Source of the DNA: Pelargonium cotyledonis
Lineage: Eukaryota; Streptophyta; Magnoliopsida; Geraniales; Geraniaceae
Assembly (NCBI GenBank): GCA_036897625.1
Contig: JAYMTA010000300.1
Location: 1 to 31,947 of the forward strand
DNA: 31,947 nt
Direction: 5' to 3'
Shown here: positions 1 through 10,300 of the stretch, one piece after another
Layout of the letters: the number at the start of each line of letters is the position of its first letter
Position numbering within the stretch: the stretch's first letter is position 1
Made by a program: the position numbers and the translations under genes
The notes under the pieces: model-generated
The model's database searches: none
What the model was told of the DNA's origin: nothing
Seen by the model: the letters and a program-made list of their open reading frames with translations, nothing else

Positions 1-931
1 CCCCCCCGGGGGCGATTTCAAACACTTTTTCTCTTGTTAGCGTGCACTCGCTCCCGAACCCCACAAACACAACCGACTTGTCGTTTTGTTGATCCAGCCA
101 CTTAAAGATTTTGCTCCACTCATCGTCCCTGGGTACCGAACCGGACCCGGTTTCGTCGGGAAGCAGGAACCCCACCGGAACCACATCTTTTTTTACTAGT
201 TTTTGGAATAAGTTTAAGTAGTCACCTTCCACTTCGTGACAACTGTGGACGGAGACCGCTCGGCATGCGGTAAGTATCTTTCTGTACCTATCAGCGTCCG
301 TTGTGCCGGAATCGTTGTCTCCGTAGAACCCGGCATGCACGGCGTCGGCCTCGAATCTCCGGTAAGCTACGGAGGAGGGGAAATCAACCCACTCCGGCGG
401 ATGCGTCCATCCCTCCGGAGAACCCCTCCGTCTCCTCCAACCGACTCCTCCATCGCACTCCGGAGGGTCAAAGAAAACCAGAGTGGTGGCAGAGAAGACA
501 GAGAACAGCATAAGTGGCACGCCGATATCGGCCGCAACTTCCGCCGCCCAGTGCGGGATGACGTCGACGATGATCCAGTCGGGTTTGTTGAATTCAACGT
601 AGCGCCTGAAGGGTTCTCGGAGGAGATCGTAGGCGACCTTCAAGTACTGGATGTTGTCGGAGCTGGGCAGGTCCACGGTGGCTTCGGCTCCAGGTGGAAG
701 TAAGTGATTGTCCAAAGATGGCATGGGAAGCTCAACTAAATTAACGAGAGGTTCCAAATCTGGAGGAAGCTTCGGAAGTCTCTGGATGTTTTTGGGAGTG
801 GACACAAAGGAGACGGAGACACCAGCTCGAGACAGAGATTTGGAGAGGTGAAAAAATGGTATGATGTGCCCAAAAGCAGACCATGGAAGCACTGCCACAT
901 GAAGCTGATCTTTCCTCTCTGGTGTTGCCAT
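1..931 (-). CDS. UGT91-like UDP-glycosyltransferase, 5' part (truncated by window edge)
   Basis: The start codon is at 931 on the minus strand and the frame stays open for 310 codons to the window edge, with no intron. The product is a family-1 plant glycosyltransferase (GT-B fold), which moves sugar from a UDP-sugar to a small acceptor in the cytosol. Visible marks are the N-terminal block WSAFGHIIPFFHLSK with the presumed catalytic His22, and IIVDVIPHWAAEVA with the partner Asp123. Near residue 290 is FVGFGSECTLTREKVFEIA, the start of the sugar-donor domain. The PSPG box should lie beyond the edge, so the protein is missing roughly its last 150 residues. The overall pattern resembles the UGT91 / UDP-rhamnose:rhamnosyltransferase group, which adds a second sugar to flavonoid or terpenoid glycosides. 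That subgroup, and therefore the donor and acceptor, is inference. The last codons read Pro-Gly-Gly where relatives usually have Leu-Gly, in a run of C and G at the very edge. Confidence 0.9.
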   Translation of the reverse strand, partial: MATPERKDQLHVAVLPWSAFGHIIPFFHLSKSLSRAGVSVSFVSTPKNIQRLPKLPPDLEPLVNLVELPMPSLDNHLLPPGAEATVDLPSSDNIQYLKVAYDLLREPFRRYVEFNKPDWIIVDVIPHWAAEVAADIGVPLMLFSVFSATTLVFFDPPECDGGVGWRRRRGSPEGWTHPPEWVDFPSSVAYRRFEADAVHAGFYGDNDSGTTDADRYRKILTACRAVSVHSCHEVEGDYLNLFQKLVKKDVVPVGFLLPDETGSGSVPRDDEWSKIFKWLDQQNDKSVVFVGFGSECTLTREKVFEIAPGG

Positions 932-992
932 TTTTGCTAAAAATTCAAGATTTGATAAGAAAGGAGACGCTCCGGCCAGTCTTATTTGCATG

Positions 993-999
993 TTTTATA
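993..999 (-). promoter_or_regulatory. TATA box of the glycosyltransferase gene
   Basis: On the minus strand this reads TATAAAA, about 60 bp upstream of the ATG at 931. That leaves a short 5' UTR of about 30 bp, which is plausible for an intronless plant UGT. The call rests only on position and motif. Confidence 0.45.
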
Positions 1000-1011
1000 A
1001 TATCAATAAAA

Positions 1012-1152
1012 CACTATTGCCAATGAATAATTGGAATGCTCAATGGAGTGGTTGAAGCTGACAAAGTCCTCTAAAATAACACTATTGCCAATGATTAATT
1101 GGAATGCTCAATGGAGTGGGACAAAAGTCCTCTAAAAATAATACTATTGCCA
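1012..1152. repeat. Imperfect tandem repeat, about 66-bp unit, two copies plus a partial third
   Basis: Copy 1 (1012-1079) and copy 2 (1080-1142) both run CACTATTGCCAATGA, then AATTGGAATGCTCAATGGAG, then AAAGTCCTCTAAAA. A third copy starts at about 1143 and stops after CTATTGCCAA. Copy 2 is slightly shorter in the middle. The repeat lies just upstream of the glycosyltransferase promoter. It contains CCAAT on each unit, so it could affect expression, but that is speculation. Confidence 0.8.
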
Positions 1153-1496
1153 AATGTGTGATACTGTGAATCATGTTTTTTTTAAGCATAATTAGAACTT
1201 CAATATTCATTAAACATGGGGTCAACCATGTTTTAATATATGCACACTAAGCAAACATTGCTAATCATGTTATTGTTAAATTACCTAAATAAAAATAAAG
1301 TTTCCATGAGATTTCATTACAAACTCTCAAACTTTTCTCACAAATTCATCAAAGTAAATGCAAAGGGTTCCACCAAGATCACCATATCCAATGAGGGTGA
1401 TTTTTTGTATTATAATAGATTGTCAACAAAAATACAATTATGTCTCAATTATTAAGTTTAATGTTTAAATAAAAATTTAAATTACGCTTCAATTAG

Positions 1497-1646
1497 AATG
1501 TTTGTATGGAAATGAAAATAAAGAATCAAAATGAAAAGAAGAATGAGATCAAATTCACCATGTTTGTATTAAAACAATGGGAATGGTATTAGAGTAAATT
1601 AAAATCTGAATTTCATTCTCATTCCAAAAATTTCAATACAAATGCT
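1497..1646. mobile_element. Short foldback (MITE-like) element
   Basis: The left end begins ATGTTTGTATGGAAATGAAA. The right end, read on the other strand, begins GCATTTGTATTGAAATTTTT. The two are imperfect inverted repeats about 150 bp apart, and the inside is rich in GAATGAGA / TCATTCTC tracts that can pair. I found no clear target-site duplication, so the superfamily is unknown and the ends are approximate. Confidence 0.4.
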
Positions 1647-1815
1647 ACCTTAATTCCCTTAGAGTTGACTCAAACAAGTTACTTTCTAAGAGACTTGCCC
1701 GAATAACTTCATGCACAAGTCATTACATAGTACAAGAGATCTAAAAATGTTACTATATGGAATCACCATATCCGGATAAAATAGGAAACACAAGAACAAG
1801 CCTGAAAAGGTTGTG

Positions 1816-4800
1816 TCAATCCCCTAGGACCTTGCGTTTCTTGGTTGTGTTCATGTACGGTCTGATAACCCATTCCGTCTGAGCTTCCGTTTGATCCACC
1901 GTTCCCAACTTTATCTGCAAAGTTGAACCAATAAGGAAACTAAACAACTAAATAGAGTAAACAAATAGACACATGACATGCTTAATGATCTAAAGTGTAT
2001 AAGGCATAGTTCACATTCCACTCCAAAAGAACCTGGCTTTTGAAATAGACGAGACACCTTTTAATGCAAGTATCCATGGCGAGAAACCAAAGTTCTATAG
2101 AAGCACAGAATTGTGAGGAAAAAGAAAAGGTTATAGAGAAAATGAATTGGAAGCAACAGTACAGAATTTAAGTCTCCAAGATATATCTAGAAGCTGAATA
2201 CATATTAACAATGACTAATCCATATGGGGAATAACTTTTCAGTTTTATCAGTTCCCTATGATGAAACTCGAGGATTAGCAATAAAATGTTGTATCGGTAC
2301 TGAAAGTGCAAGAATTAACTATCCCTATATGGATAAGCTTATGAGAATGTTATGTGTTGTGTGTTTGTGACTAGAGGGTAGATGGTGTGATATTGGAAGA
2401 GCCAAAAGAATGACTTGAAAATATATAATAGCAGCTGCTTGGATATTGATAAGACTATAAATATAAAAAGGTAAAACAGATTCCTTCATAATTGTTGCAA
2501 AATCACTGTTAATGGGACGATTCAAGAAGGTAACTGAGGTTTAGTACATGTTTGTAACATCCTAATACTGATACAAGTGTGCATTTAGCGGAACGGCACC
2601 AAGACATATTTGAGAGGGAATAATAAGCTAAATGGCATGTCAATTACCTGATAAGGCCGCAGTTCAAACCGAGGACCGATCTCCTTCAACTCAATTGATT
2701 TAGGACCTCCAGGCTTCTCGTAAATATGATGCCTGTATTTTCAGTGTCAAAAGGTTAACAAATGCAAAGACTTGAAGTGTTGGCAAATGCTATCTTACGG
2801 ACTATTGGACTTTCTTATTTTCATGAAGGGAAGATAAAAGACACCAGACGGCAAACCCTTGCCATTATCAAGAGTGGTGTTGGAGTTCCTACCTATGGGG
2901 ACACATCAATGGTTCAAGTGTCACAATTTCTCTTAGAAGAGGTTGTGGATTGAATGTAATTGGGTGGGAAAGAGAGAGGTTATGGGGAAAGAGTAGAGAG
3001 AGCCCTATTGTGTGATTTTTTTTGTTGTTAAAAAAGTAATGTTAGACATGTAAGGTTTATCCACAATAAATGATACATAGCAATATAACATTGATGATTC
3101 AGCGGTAAGCATGTGAAACTATTACTTTCTTAGCTTATGATGCATTATACGTGTATGGAAATATAAGTTCATGTGTCCAATTCTAAATTATGTTCAAATT
3201 AATTAAAAACGGTAAAACCAACATCTACAGAATATGAAATTTATCGAATATAATAGGATGTTCTAAAAAAAGAATAGATGGCCATCTCCCTCTCTTGTCA
3301 CAGCTAAGATCCACCCCCGGTTGTGGTTTGTGGAAAAGCAGTGCCAAAGTAGACCAAGGCGCCAATTGTTACAAAGTATAACAGAAATTGTAAGGATATA
3401 ATGGCAGATTATACATACGTTCTTCTTTCTTATTGCATGCACATCTAACCATTAAAATGAAAGGACAGACATGAACATTTAATCAATCAGATTTGAACTA
3501 ACCTGAATGAAATATAGTCAGATTGGTTTGCAAAAGTTATAATGCGTTTGGTATCTGGTTTAGGCACTGGAAAGAGATGCTTTAGAACGTTTGCCGTCCT
3601 TTCACCTAGCTACAAAATTAAAAAAAAAAAAATCCATAGATCAGCAGCTGCAAATAATATGATCTTACAGAATCAATATATATATATATATATAAATAAG
3701 CAAAAATGTACTAGTTATGAGCATGAAATTCATTTTTTTCTTCATAAAGTGAAGAACTTACACGCAACAACAACAAAAACGAAGTTTCTCATTACAAAGA
3801 GAGTTCCAGCTCCAAACAAAATATAAGATCCAAAGATGACTTCAAGAATGAGATCCTTCAGAAAGCTACTATTCTTTCCTATCGATTTAGACAGTAAAAC
3901 CCAAAAAATATAAAACCGATTATCTATCATCTATATCTTATCACAAAGACACATGGAGTGAATCTATAATGTAGTATATAAACAATTATAGAATACGTAA
4001 ATCCTCAAAGAAAAAAAGTATGGATACCTTTGTAGAGAAGTTGTCAAGAATTATATGTGGGTAAGCCTCAGGCATTGTGCCAATGGCTTTCTTGTCCTTA
4101 ATGTCATGTCTCGTAACCTACATGAATAAATAATGTGGCAAATTCAAGCACAGAAAAAATTGGAGAAAACAAATGTCCTGAAAGAGACAATAACTACTTA
4201 CCACATTGTTTAATGTGAAGTATGCAGTTGGACCAAAAGGTAAGTGGCTGATTACTAAGCCAACTGGTACACCACGATGTTCATGAACGAAGATAACATC
4301 TGTAAAATCACGTGACCGGCAAAATTCAACAATTTCGGATACAACCTGCAGGTAAGAATTAGAAAAGCTTTATATACACATGCCCTTGTCAGTGGTTGAA
4401 TTAAATAAATGTGTAACGGATACACACTGAGATGAACTATCCTACCAGCTTCAAGAAAGCTGGCCACTAAAATACTAGCTAGAGAACATAATACAAAACC
4501 TCATTACTTCATTAGTTAAAACAGCTTGTTTAAGATAACCAATTAATTATAGTTCAATAGTGTGCTACTGTGCTCTAAGTATCTTCTATAGATTACAGGA
4601 ATTCTCATACTTAAAAATGAAGGAATAAAGAATGCTTGAGAATTACAAATGCATGTCCCTATTAATGAGGGAGGGTTGAATTTCTACAGAAGGATTGCAC
4701 CCGAAAAAAAGAAAAAGAATAAAAGACAGATCATGATGAATAAGCCACTGAGAGCACATAGTGAAGAAGAAAAAAAAAATTGAAGATCTGGAATAAGCTA

Positions 4801-5997
4801 TAAAAGCCTCATTGCAGAACCACGTAAAACAGCTTGAGCATTTAATTGGATGCAAAGAAAAAGTAAAAGAAACATAATCATTAACGAACCTGGCCTCCTC
4901 GATTTATGCGCTCAGCATTAGGAAAGACGATCTTCAATTCCTGCAAGATCAGTAGTAACATTTGAATCATAGTCATAATAAAACATAACTGCATACATAT
5001 TATGTAATACCAACATTATTGAAATATATAAATAAATAAAATCTTTCTAGGGTACAAATACAATAAATAATAATCATGAGACCAACCTTCACAAACTGTG
5101 TAAGGGGTGCACTTGGATTCCGGGATGTTGTAAGCAAAATTTTGGGATCTCTTTCCCATGCGTTTGCGTACTCATCATCAATGTGAGTCTTCGGGACTAA
5201 ATTTCAGGAAACACAAAGCAACAATATATTGTTAAGTATGCCCAACAAAGCAAACTTGCAAATATCAAAACAAATAAGGAGAGACAATTTTCCCATATGA
5301 ATTTAAACTGCTAAAGTGACCCAATACTTAGCTCTCCCGGATCTAGTATTCACATTCAAAGATTGGCCAATGCCCCCACAAAAAGGTTGTATGCCCATTC
5401 AAGTCATAAATTTAACAGGTATATATGATTCTGATTCTAACATCTTCACATAGGAAGATGATGAATGCCAAATAATTCTCTTAAAAGGCCACTCAACGCG
5501 ACCAACCACCCACAGACATCCAGATTACAAGCAACACAGTAATTTTTCCGAAAGGTATGGAACTATTGAAATAACACCAAATTTGTACAACTAAAAAAAA
5601 AACAACCTAGCTTATCAAATCCATAACTGGCAGTACAATTGAAATAAAGTGCTACAATATACTCTCACAAGCCTTTTACACCCATGTTACAGATGAATAA
5701 ATTCCTACCAGCTGTATTTTCATCTTCCAGATCGATTTCCTGACGCAGCGCCGCCTCTTCGTTTCGCAGCTCGGTGGGAATCGGTTTTCCCTCTGAGAAC
5801 AGATAAAAATTGCGAATTCAGAACGGCATGAAATTGAGAAACAAAATAAAATACATACAACAGCTAAAAAATTGAAAATTTTGACCTTTAAGAGCTTCGC
5901 TAATCTTTCGCTTCTTCTCGTATAGCATCCGTTCTTTGCCTTCTAAGCTCTTTCTGTACAAGTACTCCTTCATCATTCGATTTTTTCTGCGCAACAT
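1816..5997 (-). CDS. IMP4: U3 snoRNP protein IMP4 (Brix domain), 9 exons
   Basis: Exons on the minus strand: 5886-5997, 5709-5792, 5087-5196, 4890-4940, 4202-4345, 4028-4117, 3503-3609, 2648-2732 and 1816-1914. All introns are GT-AG and phases join cleanly to give 882 bp and 293 aa, the usual IMP4 length. IMP4 works in the nucleolus with IMP3 and MPP10 in the U3 snoRNP / SSU processome, where it helps U3 snoRNA pair with pre-rRNA for 18S rRNA maturation. The basic N-terminus MLRRKNRMMKEYLYRKSLEG and the following KERMLYEKKRKISEALK are diagnostic. The Brix domain runs from about residue 80 to 265 and includes KILLTTSRNPSAPL, VIFVHEHRGVPVGLVISHLP, GPTAYFTLNNV and GPRFELRPYQIKLGTV. The C-terminus WVIRPYMNTTKKRKVLGD is also typical. 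The gene is compact in coding sequence but has introns of up to about 770 bp. It is divergent from the channel gene at 7393. Confidence 0.95.
2733..3502 (-). other. IMP4 intron 7, with unexplained open frame and TTTTTT-rich stretch
   Basis: This intron of about 770 bp contains an open frame at 2762-2953 (63 codons, plus strand) with no recognisable domain and no splice context. I regard it as chance or a degraded insertion. I saw no convincing terminal repeats. Confidence 0.4.
3677..3694. repeat. (TA)n microsatellite in IMP4 intron 6
   Basis: About nine TA units, flanked by AT-rich intron sequence. It is likely to vary in length between individuals. Confidence 0.75.
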
Positions 5998-6155
5998 GAT
6001 TGTCCAATTGGTTTGGGTTTCGGGACTGTAATTCTAGAGAGAAAAAAATGAAGGAATGTGCAGAGCAGCCTCTGTTGGAGAAGAAAGGAGGTTGGGGCTT
6101 AGGGTTTTAGGATAAACCTGGATGATATTGGTAGTTTGGTAATGGAGATACACTA

Positions 6156-6167
6156 AACGACGTCGTT
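6156..6167. promoter_or_regulatory. Palindrome AACGACGTCGTT upstream of IMP4
   Basis: A perfect 12-bp palindrome containing an ACGT core lies about 160 bp upstream of the IMP4 ATG, near the expected transcription start. Palindromes of the AAACGACGTCGTTT type are often seen near plant gene starts, and ACGT cores bind bZIP factors. Its role here is inference. Confidence 0.45.
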
Positions 6168-6209
6168 CTGATTTACCTATGTCATATAATTATAGCTTGT
6201 ATAAAACTT

Positions 6210-6685
6210 GGGGGTAACTACGGGCATCACATATGTACGTGTCATATTTGATAGCTAGTTTTTTACAACTTTTAAATTTGACATTTAGTCTTTCAGTACT
6301 TAACAAAATATTATTCCATCGCTTAAATCTAATTGAAATACACACTCTCTCCTCACATGGTACATGTCTAATTATTTTTTTTAAATACCAATTTTATAGG
6401 AAGATAGAGTTATACAGGGAAGTAATGAGAGATAAAAACAAAGGAGAGAGCTAGATTATGTTTGGTTTTGTTTCATTTTTAAATTTTTTTATTCAACTTA
6501 AGGGTTTGTTTGGTATTAAAAACTCAAAACTAGAAACGTATAATGGTCATTGTAAACAAAACTAACGGTATTATGGGCGGAACAGTGCTTTGTCAAGTAT
6601 TGAGGAGTTGAGTGTCAAACTTGAAAGTTTTAAGGAGTTAGGTGTCAAAGGTGACAAATACATATAAGCTGGTTGTAATTTTCCC
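6210..6685. mobile_element. Mutator-type MITE with long terminal inverted repeats
   Basis: The left end GGGGGTAACTAC and the inverted right end GGGAAAATTACAAC start inverted repeats that can be followed for roughly 110 bp. Landmarks in the same order in both arms are ATATGTA, GTGTCA/TGTCAC, a TTTGACA block and AGTACTTAACAAA/AATACTTGACAAA. The element is flanked by a perfect 8-bp direct repeat TAAAACTT (6202-6209 and 6686-6693). With one mismatch the duplication can be read as 9 bp. Long TIRs with an 8-9 bp duplication fit non-autonomous Mutator-like elements. There is no transposase frame inside. It sits in the shared upstream region of IMP4 and the channel gene. Confidence 0.85.
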
Positions 6686-7041
6686 TAAAACTTATGTATT
6701 GATCGGGTATGGTAATAGAAATTTGCCTTAATACTAAGATATTTTACTAGAATGTAAGTGTAACTAAATTTTAATTGAACATTTGATATTTGGACTTTTG
6801 ATTATAACTCAAGAGGCATTAGTGGTTGAAATCAATGCCCACAAATTAAGTTCGTCTTGTGTTGTCGTGTCATATATTGTTGGTGATGATGGATCTGCTT
6901 CGAGTTTTGAATATCTATTCTTTCGAGCATGTTAATCTCAAACGTTGAACGAGATTTGAAACTCTCGAAATCCTTCAAGCATTTCTGAGGAGAAGGATAT
7001 GGTCTCTAAGAGCCTCTACCGTCTTAGTATCTGAAGTGATG

Positions 7042-7049
7042 TGACGTCA
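7042..7049. promoter_or_regulatory. TGACGTCA (CRE/bZIP-type) site upstream of the channel gene
   Basis: A perfect 8-bp palindrome about 345 bp before the ATG at 7393. It matches the TGA/bZIP binding consensus. Only the sequence match supports it. Confidence 0.4.
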
Positions 7050-7317
7050 TGGTGGCGGCCCAAAGAGGTGAGTATTTGGAGGTGACCCGACGAAACAGGA
7101 AGCCATGATAAAGTCCCCGCTTAGGTAGAACCATTTGGAGTTTCAGTGAGATGGAGAAAGACTAGCCCAAAATCTATTGGGCCGAGATGAGCAATAAGCC
7201 CAGGCCCACAATTACTTGGTACACATAGATTAACAGCAGAGCCGAAAAACAGTTACGGTCTGTAACGTCCTCTTCCTCGCCTACTCTGCCACGTACCACC
7301 AAAGGTGGCAACTGACT

Positions 7318-7335
7318 CACTCTCTCTCTCTCTGC
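7318..7335 (+). repeat. (CT)n pyrimidine tract in the channel 5' UTR
   Basis: A short run of CT dinucleotides lies about 60-75 bp before the start codon. Pyrimidine patches like this are common near plant transcription starts. It also behaves as a microsatellite. Confidence 0.6.
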
Positions 7336-7392
7336 TCTCTTCTTCAATCTTCTTCACCGCCACTCAGACTTGTGTGACACCGTACATACGCC

Positions 7393-10300
7393 ATGAACGC
7401 TCAAGGTCTCCTCGCTTCGGCGACCATTAACATTGGTCTGGCTCTCATAATCCTATCGCTCTTCTCCGTCCTCAAGAAACAACCTTCCAACGCCTGCATC
7501 TACTACGCCCGTCGCCTCTCTCAGCCGCAGAGCCACCAGATCACCTTCCACCGCGGTTTCACCCTCTTCCGCTTCCTCCCTTCCGTATCCTGGATCCCCC
7601 GCGCCTTCCACGTCACCGAGGACCAAATCCTCCACACCGCCGGCCTCGACGCCCTCGTTTCCGTCAGACTTTTCAAGTTCGGGTCTGTGTTTCGCATCTT
7701 CGATTCCGTTCTCATTTTCATTTTGTTCCATAGATTGTCTTTTCCATACAATGTTGAGCAGGTGAACGACCAAATTGGAGCCCCTATTTGAAGATATTTA
7801 GAGATTAGAGCACTAATTTGTGCCCTTATCGGTTCTAGTATTTATTTAGGAATTTAGTTTAGATGGATCTTGAGAATTTTGAATTCACGCTTGCCTCCAT
7901 TTCACGAAATTCATACACTCAGCTGTGAACTTACTGGTTATGATCTGCAAATACAAATCATCAACTCAAATTACTTGCATTTTTGAAGCTATGCATGTGA
8001 TTATTTGGCTATTCTGTTACATGGAGTGATGAAGAAGTTTTTGGAACTGAGTGTTAAGTCCCTAAACAATAACAAACAAAAAATGATCTAAGTTGTATTC
8101 CGTTTCTTTGGATGCATGTATTCCTGTACTTAACATGCATTGTTAAGATTCTTACTTGTTTAATGCATTTGTGATGTTTCAGTATCAATTTCTTTGTGGT
8201 CTGCTCCATTATTGGATTGGTTGTTCTTGTTCCAATTAATTATGCTGGCCAGGGCGAACCATCTACTAAACCCTATTGCTCCATGGATTCTTTTACCATA
8301 TCTAATGTTCGAGAGGGGTCTGACAGGCAAGACTCATTTTCCTTTCCTATATAGATTTAGGGACCATTCCATGTAGTTAGTTCTTCATTTTATCTACTCT
8401 TTCTATTGCACTCTTGTCAGTTTTGCTTCTGTATTTGCAACTATAACAACTTACACTAATTGAAAACAGAATAAGAGGAAACTGCACAGCTTCTATTTAA
8501 GTACAAAAAATATAATTTGTCTATCTGCCCTTGTTGAATGCAGTTTCATAATCTAAACTGCTTAGGTTTTTTACAGGCTTTGGATTCACTTTGCTTGCTT
8601 GTGGGTTATATCCCTGTACGGACTGTACCTACTGTACAAGGTATCTTTATGCTCAGATACTTTCCCTACTGTCCCTTCATCCTTCACATTTTGCTTCCAA
8701 GTCTGCCAGTCTTTTATTAGACTTCTAGTACCACTTAGTATTTACATCCTTTCCTTGTCCTTTTCACATGATTCGTCACCCAGGAAACTTTTGACAAGAG
8801 CAAGCACTATGAGCATGTCAACTAATTTGACATCCAATCAGATTTGTCGAGTATAAATTAGGAAATTAAAGAAGCACTACAGAGTACAGAGATCATACTC
8901 AAATGAGTAATTGAAAGGATACCTCATATAGTTTTATGCCTTGCTGAGTGCATTTATTTTCCACAAAGTGGATTTCTATGCCATTCTGAGGAACTAGCAG
9001 ATAATCTTGTAATGGATCATCATGAGATGAACAGCATAAATTAATAGGCAGAATTCTGAGAAAACTTTATTGCCAAGATGTGCATCTCATGTTTTCCAAT
9101 CATACACAACTTTGATTCAATGCATGAAATATTATTGAAATGGATATTTACGGAAGGGGTTAGTTACTGTCCATATATGTTGTATCTTTGTTTGTTCTTG
9201 GTCTTTGACATTCAGATAGGTTGACGTAACAGGTGATTTCCTGCGCCATTTCATATCCAGGAATACAGTGAGATATTAGCGAAAAGGATTCAACAGTTAC
9301 AAAAGCTTAGGCATCGACCCGATCAGTTTACCATTCTGGTTCGAGGTATTCCCTTATGCAAGGAACACAAGGCTCGTGGATGTAATGTTGATCACTTTTT
9401 TGCCAAACACCATCCTCACACTTTTCAATCTCATCAAATGTTATATGATGGAAAAGATATCAAAATTTTGGTGGTAAGTATCTGACAGGTTAGCATGGTT
9501 ACTCTTTGGCATGAAATTTTACTATATTTGCAACAACAACCTTGCTTGATTAGCATCTCCAGAATCGGTGTGCTATTGATTCTACATGTCAAAGATGACT
9601 CTCTTGACTATATGTGACCAATTGTTCTCTTTAGTCTTTAATGGATTATGCTGTTGCCAGTTGATATGTGAGTATAAAGGCTAATATTTATTGGACAGAT
9701 TGTTGGTTATCCTGCTTCATCAAATCCTCTTTTCCGTGATTAATTGGCCTGAAAACTGTAAATGTTTAGAACTATATTAACTACCGTACGTCAGAAACAC
9801 AGTTTCATGAGTACTGACATATATGTAGCTCTACTTATTACATGTAGAATCAGGCCAAAGATATCGCAAGAAAAATTAAGGAGTTGAAAGAGAGATCCAC
9901 AGTTAAGAAATGCAATAGAGAATCTCTACTATCAGATGCACCTCGGGAAGTAGTTACAGAAGTAGCACTTCTTGAAGAAAAGTTTCAAGAACTTAATGAT
10001 AAGTTGCACCAGTTGCAGTGCAATAATACGCTCAAAGAAAAGGTAAACACTCCTAGTCATACTATTTTCATTTTATTCAAAATTGGTAATGTTGCATTGA
10101 ATTTTACGAGATAATATGATTACTGTTCAAACAATTTTTTGTAGGAGTTGTCGGTTGCTTTTGTTACATTCAAGTCCCGCTGGGGTGCTGCTCTTGCTGC
10201 CCAAGCTCAACAGCACTCACACCCACTTTTATGGATCACTGAATTGGCACCAGAACCAAGGGATGTATCATGGAGAAATATAGCAATTCCTTTCAGAGCT

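Larger units (their letters stand above)
932..1815. other. Spacer between the glycosyltransferase start and the IMP4 end
   Basis: About 0.9 kb of AT-rich DNA. It holds the glycosyltransferase promoter, the 66-bp tandem repeat, the foldback element and the 3' UTR region of IMP4. I see no further gene. The short open frame at 1240-1455 has low-complexity composition and no recognisable domain. Confidence 0.7.
5998..7392. other. Divergent spacer between IMP4 and the OSCA-like channel
   Basis: About 1.4 kb. From left to right it has the IMP4 5' UTR and promoter with the ACGT palindrome, the Mutator-type MITE, unassigned AT-rich DNA, and the upstream region of the channel gene. The last part contains TGACGTCA at 7042-7049 and repeated GGCCCA/TGGGCC-type motifs near 7178-7205. 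There is no additional gene. Confidence 0.7.

Noticed and set aside
236-703. Plus-strand open frame of 155 codons
   Set aside because: It is antisense to the glycosyltransferase coding region, which carries family motifs in the other direction.
2762-2953. 63-codon open frame inside an IMP4 intron as a gene
   Set aside because: There is no domain and no start context, and it is fully intronic. It may be a degraded insertion but I cannot support more.
7453-7773. Minus-strand open frame of 106 codons
   Set aside because: It is antisense to exon 1 of the OSCA-like channel, with biased Glu/Gly-rich content caused by the opposite-strand codon pattern.
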